Position numbers and translations under genes: made by a program | Shown: positions 1 to 5,531 of the stretch, in pieces | Layout of the letters: the number at the start of each line of letters is the position of its first letter | Position numbering within the stretch: position 1 is the first letter of the stretch | Assembly (NCBI GenBank): GCA_947177315.1 | Contig: CAMWTX010000094.1 | Span: 1-6,310 of the forward strand | DNA from: an uncultured Bacteroidales bacterium | GTDB taxonomy: Bacteria; Bacteroidota; Bacteroidia; Bacteroidales; P3 | Direction of reading: 5' to 3' | Length of the DNA: 6,310 nucleotides | The notes under the pieces: generated by a model | Told to the model about the DNA's origin: nothing | Database searches by the model: none | The model's input: only the letters and a program-made list of their open reading frames with translations

Positions 1-1920
1 GTTGAGCATCATGTAGGTGCTTGCCAATTCGTTGTAGATACGCGGCATATAGGGCGACTGGGCAAACTGTTCGGTCATCTTGAGCAGGTAGTCTGCCTTG
101 GAAGCGTACAAACCGCGCGCCCCCTGACAAAGGGCTATCTGGAAATAGACATAATCGGCAGGCTTGTAGCCCTGTTGCAAGGCGGATGTATAAGACTCCA
201 CCGCCGGTTCGTATTCTTCCTGCATATAACGGCAGTCTCCCAAACGTCCGTAGGCATCCGCCACAAAGGGAGCGTCGGCAAGCGTGGCGGGACGTTTCAG
301 GTAATCTTCGAAATAGCGCACCGCCAAGGGATAGTTTACCATTTCCATCGCCGTGTAGCCCAAATTATAAAGAGCCTGGGCGTATTCGGGCTGCTTTTGG
401 GCCACCTGGCTGTTGATGAAGCGTCCGTACGCCTTCTGCGCCGCGGCGTAGTTGCCGGCCACAAACTGGCATTCGCCCTGCCAGAAGTATGAACGGGCGG
501 TAAGGCCTTCGTCGTAGCCGTTAGCGGCGCAACGTTCAAAGAACGTCAACGCCGTGCCGTAGGCGCGGCGTTGGAAGGCTTCCACACCTTTGTTGAAATA
601 CAGACGCTGTTCGGCCTCCTGCAACTGGGGTGTGTTCCGGCCTATCTTCTCCAGGGAAGCCAGCGCCATATCATAGTTCTTGGTGGTCATGTAGATGCTC
701 ACCAAATACGAGTAGATGCGCTTGCTGTAGGGCGATTGCGGATAGGCGGCCAAAAAATCCTCCATCACCTTGACGGATTCATGGTAAGGCATCAGCCCCA
801 GTTCGTACGCCAACTGCGCCTGGTGGTACATGGCATCTTCCTGCATCACGGCGTTCTGCCCCTGTATCTTGGCGGCATCGGCAAAGGCGTTCATGGCGAA
901 TTTCTTCTGCCCCTGCATCGCATAGCAATACGCCAGATGGTACAAGGTAGTCTGTTTCAAGGCATCATCGGGCGCCAAAGGCAAGACCCCCTGGAAATAA
1001 TAGGCCGCCGAATCATAGTAGCGGTTCTTGTAATAGCAGTAGCCCAGGATAAAACGGCCGTCGGCATCGGGCACCACCGCTGAGTTATGAAAGAAAGCGG
1101 TAAGATAAGGCAAGGCTTCCTTGTAACGGCCTTCCTTATAGCAGGCTTCGCCCAGCAAACGCCCTATCTCGGCGGCACGCTGCGGATTGCGCGCGTTCTC
1201 CATCAGTTCGGGACCCAGTTCGAGCACCTTCTTGGTATCGCCCAAGGCATGGTAAATCTGCAACTGGTAAAGCGGCACAATCGAAGCGAAAGTGGGGTCG
1301 TCCTGTATCTCGTTGAACGCATCCAGCGCGCCCTTGTACATGCCTTCGGTATAAAGGATATAGGCGTAGTAATAGGTAGCCACCACCCGGTAGCGGTTAT
1401 CGTGGTCTTTCAGGCGCGAAAAAGCCAACTTGGCCTCCGCATATTTCTTCTGCACAAAAGCCGCGTAACCGCTGCGGAAATAGTAACGGTCGGCTTCCTC
1501 TCCCTTGAGGCTGGCCTCCACCGGATCCACCTTCTGAAAATATTCGTAGGCCGAACGGTAGCGTTTGTAGTCGTACTCAAAGTTGGCCAACTGCAGGTAG
1601 GCCGTATTCACACGGTTGCTGTTGGGATAGGTTTCCACGAAATCGCGCAAGGCCGAAGCCCCGTTCTTGTGGAACAGCATTACATCGCACATGGCGCGGT
1701 AATACATCGCCTCCGAAGCGTAATAGGCATCTTCGGCCGGGTCGATACGACGCTGAACCACGCCGAAAGCCCGTTTGGCCGCCCCGTACTTGGCATTCTG
1801 ATAGAGGCGCACGGCATCGTAAAAACCCTGCCCGGGTTCATCGTAACGTGCCGTATTCTGCCCCTGGAGGCAGGCCCAAGCCGACAACAGCACGCCTATG
1901 GCTAAAATATGTTTCCTCAT
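1..1920 (-). CDS. Large exported TPR-repeat protein, C-terminus cut by window edge
   Basis: Reading from the ATG at 1920, 640 codons stay open to the window edge, so the protein is longer than this. Residues 1-20 form a signal peptide (MRKH, then a hydrophobic stretch ending near LQG), which implies export to the periplasm. Cys17 is preceded by Ala-Trp-Ala, a poor lipobox, so signal peptidase I cleavage seems likelier than lipidation. The rest is almost entirely helical TPR-like units with the Y/F-x-x-G-x-Y-x-x-A pattern, clear near residues 152-171, 184-203, 256-275, 292-312, 443-462, 480-500, 519-539 and 559-579. TPRs are protein-binding scaffolds; no catalytic motif is visible. The start lies 3 bases after the deformylase stop, so it is the third gene of a ruvX-def operon and probably translationally coupled. 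Large TPR proteins (near 1,000 residues) at this locus are familiar in Bacteroidales from memory, without an assigned role. Gene identity as TPR is secure; partner and function are unknown. Confidence 0.9.
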   Translation of the reverse strand, partial: MRKHILAIGVLLSAWACLQGQNTARYDEPGQGFYDAVRLYQNAKYGAAKRAFGVVQRRIDPAEDAYYASEAMYYRAMCDVMLFHKNGASALRDFVETYPNSNRVNTAYLQLANFEYDYKRYRSAYEYFQKVDPVEASLKGEEADRYYFRSGYAAFVQKKYAEAKLAFSRLKDHDNRYRVVATYYYAYILYTEGMYKGALDAFNEIQDDPTFASIVPLYQLQIYHALGDTKKVLELGPELMENARNPQRAAEIGRLLGEACYKEGRYKEALPYLTAFFHNSAVVPDADGRFILGYCYYKNRYYDSAAYYFQGVLPLAPDDALKQTTLYHLAYCYAMQGQKKFAMNAFADAAKIQGQNAVMQEDAMYHQAQLAYELGLMPYHESVKVMEDFLAAYPQSPYSKRIYSYLVSIYMTTKNYDMALASLEKIGRNTPQLQEAEQRLYFNKGVEAFQRRAYGTALTFFERCAANGYDEGLTARSYFWQGECQFVAGNYAAAQKAYGRFINSQVAQKQPEYAQALYNLGYTAMEMVNYPLAVRYFEDYLKRPATLADAPFVADAYGRLGDCRYMQEEYEPAVESYTSALQQGYKPADYVYFQIALCQGARGLYASKADYLLKMTEQFAQSPYMPRIYNELASTYMMLN

Positions 1921-1923
1921 GTC

Positions 1924-2493
1924 TTACCGATGTTTGGGTTTTACGGCAAACTTCATCTTGTAATCGTGCGAAACGGCGCCTTTGGAAATATTGTCCAACC
2001 TGCGGCGCAACAGCGTTTTGCGCAAAGAACTCAGATGATCCACGAACACCTTGCCGTTCAGGTGGTCGCATTCATGCTGCAGCACGCGCGCCACATAACC
2101 CTCGTGCGTTTCATCGTGCCACTGCCCGGTCATGTCCATATAGCGTATCTTGATACGTGCATGGCGTTCCACGTCTTCGTGCACCCCCGGAAAACTCAGG
2201 CAACCCTCGTTGAACGACCATGTCGGGCCGTCTTCTTCGTATATCTCGGGGTTCAGCAAGGCCTTGCGGAAACCCGCCGCCTTAGGATCTTCTTCGGCAA
2301 AAGGATTGGCATCCACCACAATCAGTTTGAGCGAAAGCCCTATCTGCGGAGCGGCAAGCCCTACCCCGTTGGCTTCTTCCATGGTCTGGAACATATCTTC
2401 CACCAAGGCTTCCAAGCCGGGGTAATCGATGCCGATTTCTTCTGTCTGACGACGGAGCACCGGGTCTCCGTACGCCACAATGGGATATATCAT
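1924..2493 (-). CDS. def: Peptide deformylase
   Basis: This 189-residue cytoplasmic metalloenzyme removes the N-formyl group from the initiator methionine of nascent proteins. All three family motifs are present in order: GVGLAAPQ (residues 43-50), EGCLS (96-100) and HECDH (140-144). Cys98, His140 and His144 are the expected metal ligands, Glu141 the catalytic acid and Gln50 the oxyanion residue. Length is normal for the family. The acidic insert around residues 64-72 between motifs 1 and 2 is common in Bacteroidetes forms, in my recollection. The ATG start overlaps the ruvX stop as ATGA, which fixes the start and suggests translational coupling. The TPR gene follows 3 bases after the stop. 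The many lysines and arginines at the C-terminus (from residue 159) could interact with the ribosome; that is inference. Confidence 0.97.
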   Translation of the reverse strand: MIYPIVAYGDPVLRRQTEEIGIDYPGLEALVEDMFQTMEEANGVGLAAPQIGLSLKLIVVDANPFAEEDPKAAGFRKALLNPEIYEEDGPTWSFNEGCLSFPGVHEDVERHARIKIRYMDMTGQWHDETHEGYVARVLQHECDHLNGKVFVDHLSSLRKTLLRRRLDNISKGAVSHDYKMKFAVKPKHR

Positions 2494-2906
2494 AGGTTAT
2501 TGAATTGCATATAGGTTTGTAGAATCAAGGTAGCGCTCACCTTATCAACTACGGCTTTGTCCTGCCGTTGCTTCTTCTTGGCGCCCATCTCGAGAATGGA
2601 ACGCTGGGCGATGCAAGACGTAAAACGCTCATCGACCCTTTTGAGCGGTATCTGCGGATAGGTTTTCCGGAAACGGTTCACGAAAGGCGTAATGAAGCGT
2701 TCGCTTTCGGAGGGCGTGTAATCCATCTGCCGGGGTTCTCCCACCACCACGCAATCCACGCCTTCTTTTTCCATGTAATCCTTGAGGAAATCCCACAGCT
2801 GGCCGGTCGGCACGGTCTGCAATCCCGTTGCGATAATGCGCAGAGGGTCGCTTACGGCAATGCCGCAACGCTTCTTTCCATAGTCGATAGCCAAAATACG
2901 CCCCAT
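2490..2906 (-). CDS. ruvX: RuvX/YqgF family Holliday junction resolvase-like nuclease
   Basis: This 138-residue cytoplasmic RNase H-fold protein belongs to the YqgF/RuvX family, which acts in maturation of the 16S rRNA 5' end and is often annotated as a putative Holliday junction resolvase. Visible motifs are the first strand with DYGxKRxGIAVSD (Asp8), VVVGEPRQMD (53-62), VDERFTS (91-97) and the final helix KAVVDKVSATLILQ (117-130), so the acidic site residues Asp8, Glu93 and Asp121 are present. The PRQMD...PSES and KKKQRQDK wording is typical of Bacteroidetes members. Full length is normal. The ATG at 2906 is followed directly by the first conserved strand. It is the first gene of the ruvX-def-TPR set, with a 4-base overlap with def. 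Function in rRNA processing is established for the family; resolvase activity is less certain. Confidence 0.95.
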   Translation of the reverse strand: MGRILAIDYGKKRCGIAVSDPLRIIATGLQTVPTGQLWDFLKDYMEKEGVDCVVVGEPRQMDYTPSESERFITPFVNRFRKTYPQIPLKRVDERFTSCIAQRSILEMGAKKKQRQDKAVVDKVSATLILQTYMQFNNL

Positions 2907-3044
2907 GATTCCACAATAATCAAATCATGCGAATTTAAGGATAAACGAAGCCTGCTCCGTGAAAGACAACGGATAGTTTCCAACTTTGGAATGTTGATTA
3001 AATGGTACAAAGAAAAGATTCAGGGAATGACGGGAGCGCGCTAA
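2907..3044. other. Intergenic leader ahead of ruvX
   Basis: This 138-base gap separates the secreted-protein gene from ruvX. I see no gene and no hairpin followed by a T-run on the minus strand, so a classic terminator for the upstream gene is not evident. For ruvX transcription the best -7 candidate is TAAATTCG on the minus strand at 2937-2930, one mismatch from the Bacteroidetes consensus TAnnTTTG and 23 bases upstream of the ATG. No TTTG lies at the proper distance, so it is only a weak candidate. A perfect palindrome lies at 2978-2991 and is listed separately. Confidence 0.5.
2978..2991. repeat. 14-base palindrome in the ruvX leader
   Basis: The sequence TTCCAACTTTGGAA has 6-base arms around a 2-base centre. 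It sits 72 bases upstream of the ruvX start and 54 bases past the stop of the preceding gene. Its size and symmetry would fit a dimeric repressor site, but the short AT-rich arms and lack of a second copy make chance plausible. It is too compact to be an intrinsic terminator hairpin. Confidence 0.35.
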
Positions 3045-3512
3045 TTAATAACGGTACTCGGTAACGTTAAACACAGGCGTATTGGAATAGAACACCTGCA
3101 GGAGCTTGAGCATCTCCGCACGCGCCTCTTCCACCGTATCGGCAAAAATCGCTTCGTTCTTCTCTCCGATACTGTTGTTCATCACGATATAAGTGTCGTG
3201 CTCCTTGTTATACTGAAAAACAAAATAATAGGTGGGTTCGTGCTGGATGATGTAAGACTGCTTGGGTTCCAGCAAGGATATGAACATCACCAAAGCCTTG
3301 TCCAAATCGGGTTCAAAAACGTTCTCGCCATCGGAAGACACACAGAAGGCCTGCTCAAAAACATCGTGCGAAAAATTGGCCAAGGGCTTGTTGTAGTCGG
3401 AGGAACTTACCAACGTAAGGTCGATATACGAACTTTGCGCCCGCACGCAGACCATACCGCTCAATACGAAAAAGAGCGATAACAAACACATATAAAAGCG
3501 TTTTCTCTGCAT
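3045..3512 (-). CDS. Small secreted protein of unknown function
   Basis: I do not recognise the family of this 155-residue protein. It begins MQRKR and has a hydrophobic core (LLSLFFVLSG) leading to VRAQ|SSY, a clean signal peptide with probable cleavage after residue 26. The mature 129 residues hold mixed hydrophobic and polar stretches, including TYYFVFQYN and YIVMNN, that suggest beta strands, then a helix-like EEARAEMLKLLQVFY near the end. There is no lipobox or further membrane segment. The frame stays open upstream to an ATG at 3575, giving 176 residues, but the promoter at 3537-3568 would lie inside that extension, so the ATG at 3512 is preferred; it also places the signal peptide at the N-terminus. 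The gene has its own promoter and about 20 bases of 5' leader, separating it from lptC. A periplasmic or secreted location is inferred from the signal peptide. Confidence 0.85.
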   Translation of the reverse strand: MQRKRFYMCLLSLFFVLSGMVCVRAQSSYIDLTLVSSSDYNKPLANFSHDVFEQAFCVSSDGENVFEPDLDKALVMFISLLEPKQSYIIQHEPTYYFVFQYNKEHDTYIVMNNSIGEKNEAIFADTVEEARAEMLKLLQVFYSNTPVFNVTEYRY

Positions 3513-3536
3513 TTTGAACCTAAACGTTTCGAATCG

Positions 3537-3568
3537 CAAATATAAAACCCTTTCGCACGAATTACAAA
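3537..3568 (-). promoter_or_regulatory. Bacteroidetes-type promoter for the secreted-protein gene
   Basis: On the minus strand TTTG (3568-3565) is followed by 20 bases and then TATATTTG (3544-3537). This matches the Bacteroidetes primary sigma factor pattern of a -33 TTTG and a -7 TAnnTTTG with about 19-21 bases between. Transcription would start near 3531, leaving about 18-20 bases before the ATG at 3512. The site makes the longer start at 3575 untenable because it would be upstream of the promoter. Confidence 0.7.
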
Positions 3569-3582
3569 CGTGCAACGGATTT

Positions 3583-3615
3583 TTTTATCAACGGTTCTTA
3601 ACTTTTATCAACCGT
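3583..3615. repeat. Paired direct repeat with nested inverted repeat
   Basis: The 10-base word TTTTATCAAC occurs twice in the same orientation, at 3583-3592 and 3603-3612, exactly 20 bases apart. Nested in it is an inverted repeat, ACGGTT at 3591-3596 and AACCGT at 3610-3615. The block starts 15 bases upstream of the -33 element of the promoter and touches the lptC stop codon. A two-turn spacing would fit two protein subunits on one DNA face. On the minus strand the hairpin is followed by an A-run, not a T-run, so it is not a standard lptC terminator. Confidence 0.4.
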
Positions 3616-4163
3616 CAGCGAATCACCCCCCGCGGACGACGCAACACCACATTCTCCATGCGTTCGTCCGAATCGAAACCGTCGCCCTCCAACACCAAGC
3701 CGGGGCTTACCTTGCGGACCGGCACATCCGAATAAATCTTCTTGGTCTGCTGGTTCCAGAACAAAGCCTCGGTATAAATCGTGTCGAGCGAACGGTAATC
3801 ATACACCTGCACGTTGCCGAAAAACTTCATCAGCTTCTTTTCCTGCAGGTTGATGGCCGAATCGGCCAGCATCAGCACATCCACCGCCGTTCCGTCCTCG
3901 TTATAGAAAGTGGATTTTATGCCCTTGGGAAATACCTGCCGCGGGTCGGCATCCGCCTCCTCGCCCGTATAGTTGCTCATAAGCGGATATTCCATATAGA
4001 CCTGCGCCTTGCCCGCCTCGGTGGCCAAGGTGCTTGAGCCATATACTGTCTGCCCCGGGGCCGTGGCTATATCCTCAAACGGCATAAAGACCGCTTTCCT
4101 GCCGTTGCACGAAGCAAGCAGGAAAGCGGCCACACCCAACAGAATAAAAATCCGTCTGTCCAT
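3615..4163 (-). CDS. lptC: LPS export lipoprotein LptC
   Basis: LptC links the inner-membrane LptB2FG transporter to the periplasmic bridge that carries lipopolysaccharide to the outer membrane. This 182-residue form matches Bacteroidetes LptC: an N-terminal lipobox LLASC with Cys19 as the lipidated residue, in place of the membrane anchor of the E. coli protein, then the beta-jellyroll core from about residue 55 to 166. Recognisable landmarks are KSTFYNEDG (83-91), LADSAINLQEKK (99-110), FGNVQVYD (115-122), TEALFWNQQTKKIYSD (131-146) and LEGDGFDSDE (158-167). The residues after Cys19 (NGRKAV) lack the acidic surface-export signal of Bacteroidetes lipoproteins, so a periplasm-facing lipoprotein is inferred. 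The ATG at 4163 lies 18 bases after the stop of the upstream TPR gene, consistent with one operon. The CNNM/hemolysin and SurA-like genes that I recall following lptC in many Bacteroidales are not here. Confidence 0.9.
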   Translation of the reverse strand: MDRRIFILLGVAAFLLASCNGRKAVFMPFEDIATAPGQTVYGSSTLATEAGKAQVYMEYPLMSNYTGEEADADPRQVFPKGIKSTFYNEDGTAVDVLMLADSAINLQEKKLMKFFGNVQVYDYRSLDTIYTEALFWNQQTKKIYSDVPVRKVSPGLVLEGDGFDSDERMENVVLRRPRGVIR

Positions 4164-4181
4164 TATCTTTCAGAATAAGGC

Positions 4182-5501
4182 CTACCGGCTGGCACGGATG
4201 GTCGTGGTATGGGTGAACCAGCAGGAAACCGTGTAGGTATCGCCTTCCTTCAGGCCGTAGGTAAACAAATCGTCGGAAGAGGGGAAATGCGCCGAATAGG
4301 TGGCTATCAATTTATTGACGGTTTCCGCCAAGGAAGGATCCACGTTGCGGGCCTTTACGAACATATCCACAGCAGCCCAAAGCGGGGCACGGGAGGCCAC
4401 CGGCGTGCCGTCTCCCTTGCAGCTGCCGGTGCTGGCGGCATAAAGGCTGCCCAGCAGGATATAAGCCTTACCGTTGTTTGGATTGATTTCCAATGCCTTG
4501 TTGCAGGCATTCCGGCCTTCGGAAAGACGTTCCATTTTCAAAAAGGCATCCCCTAAGAGCAAATAAGCGTTTTCCTTATCGGAATCGGATTCCAACTGGC
4601 CGATGATTTCGTCGGTCAGATACGAGACCGCCTTGGCGTAATCGCCCTTGGAATAGCACATCTTGGCCATCATATAGGCGCTTTGCGGCGTGGGTTCCAG
4701 TCCGTAGAGAGCCTCGGTCATCTTAAAGAAGATTTCCGAATCGGTGCAGGAACGCAGGTTCAGCATACGGGTGGCTTTCTTGAGAAAGTTCACATCCGAA
4801 GCCGAAGTTTCAAACTTCTTGGTATAGATAGGAATAAGGTCCTGACAGGCAGCATAGGGTTCAAACAGGGAGTTGAGCCCGTTTTCGCGTTCGGCAATCT
4901 TGTCGTTGGCCGGGTTCAGCCTGGCGATGGTTTCCAAAGCGGTGGAAGCCTGGTCGTAGGCGTTGATCAAGGCTTCCTTGTCCATCAAATCAGCCTTGAA
5001 AGCATCGCAGCAGGCGCCGAAAAACATTTCGGGAATGTTTTCGAAATTCTTCACCTTGGCGGATTCTTCCACATATTCCATCGCCTGGGTATAGACCTCC
5101 AGATAAGCCTTGATGTCTTTGGGTCGATAAGTGCGCATATCGGAAGCCTTCATGCCCAGACAGTAACCGGTTTCGCCGAAATACTGGCGGCGCAAATCCC
5201 ACAGCGATATCAGTTCGTCGATGTAAGCGGCCCGCACGGTGGCATCCTTTTCTTTGGCAATCATATTCTTAAGAATGGTATTGCCTCGGATAAAGTTGTT
5301 TTTGGAAGAAGTGGGGCACAATTCCAGCACTTTTTTCCATGCCCCGTAAGCGTCGGCATAGTTCTTCTGTTTAAAGAACTCCTGATAAACCGAAAGGTTC
5401 TGGAGGCAGCTCACGCTGTCTTCGGGGGTCGCACCGTATTTTTGCGCATGCACGGACGTAGCGCAAACCAAGGCCAATGCTACAACAAAAATCTTTTTCA
5501 T
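4182..5501 (-). CDS. Exported cysteine-rich TPR protein
   Basis: This 439-residue protein has a clear signal peptide (MKKIFVVALALVCATSVHAQ, cleaved near residue 20), so it is exported to the periplasm. TPR-like helical pairs are visible at about 35-62, 273-299 and 312-345, the last with the classic AYLLLGDAFLK...A..ALEINPNNGKAYILLG pattern. The middle (65-270) is helical but diverged. The C-terminus (404-439) carries a distinctive tail, HFPSSDDLFTYGLKEGDTYTV..W...TTIR, which I recall as a conserved ending in Bacteroidales TPR proteins beside lptC. The mature chain has 11 cysteines, including a vicinal pair at 164-165, high for a periplasmic protein. It sits between an outer-membrane barrel gene and lptC, suggesting a role in envelope assembly; that is inference from context. 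Some genomes label relatives as heme biosynthesis enzymes, but nothing in the sequence supports that. Confidence 0.9.
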   Translation of the reverse strand: MKKIFVVALALVCATSVHAQKYGATPEDSVSCLQNLSVYQEFFKQKNYADAYGAWKKVLELCPTSSKNNFIRGNTILKNMIAKEKDATVRAAYIDELISLWDLRRQYFGETGYCLGMKASDMRTYRPKDIKAYLEVYTQAMEYVEESAKVKNFENIPEMFFGACCDAFKADLMDKEALINAYDQASTALETIARLNPANDKIAERENGLNSLFEPYAACQDLIPIYTKKFETSASDVNFLKKATRMLNLRSCTDSEIFFKMTEALYGLEPTPQSAYMMAKMCYSKGDYAKAVSYLTDEIIGQLESDSDKENAYLLLGDAFLKMERLSEGRNACNKALEINPNNGKAYILLGSLYAASTGSCKGDGTPVASRAPLWAAVDMFVKARNVDPSLAETVNKLIATYSAHFPSSDDLFTYGLKEGDTYTVSCWFTHTTTIRASR

Positions 5502-5510
5502 TTCAAGTAT

Positions 5511-5516
5511 CTCCTT
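5511..5516 (-). promoter_or_regulatory. Strong Shine-Dalgarno site of the TPR gene
   Basis: On the minus strand AAGGAG lies 9 bases before the ATG at 5501. Such a full match is uncommon in Bacteroidetes, where A-rich leaders usually suffice, and none of the other starts in this window has one. It supports the chosen start and suggests efficient independent translation of this gene within the operon. Confidence 0.6.
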
Positions 5517-5531
5517 TTTAATTTTTTTCGA

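Noticed and set aside
571..1905. Two successive plus-strand open frames (571-1083 and 1087-1905) opposite the large TPR gene
   Set aside because: They are in the same antisense codon register as the TPR gene and are explained by its avoidance of TTA, CTA and TCA codons. No signal peptide or motif is visible in them.
1909..2514. A 201-codon plus-strand open frame opposite peptide deformylase
   Set aside because: It is antisense in register to def, whose three catalytic motifs are intact.
2512..2519. TAGGTTTG on the plus strand, an exact -7 match for a Bacteroidetes promoter
   Set aside because: There is no TTTG at the required distance upstream (2488-2491 reads TATC), it lies inside the ruvX 3' end, and no plus-strand gene follows. 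A word this degenerate is expected a few times by chance in a window of this size.
3591..3615. ACGGTT/AACCGT hairpin as an intrinsic terminator of lptC
   Set aside because: On the minus strand it is followed by an A-rich run, not a T-run, the stem is only 6 base pairs and the loop is 13 bases.
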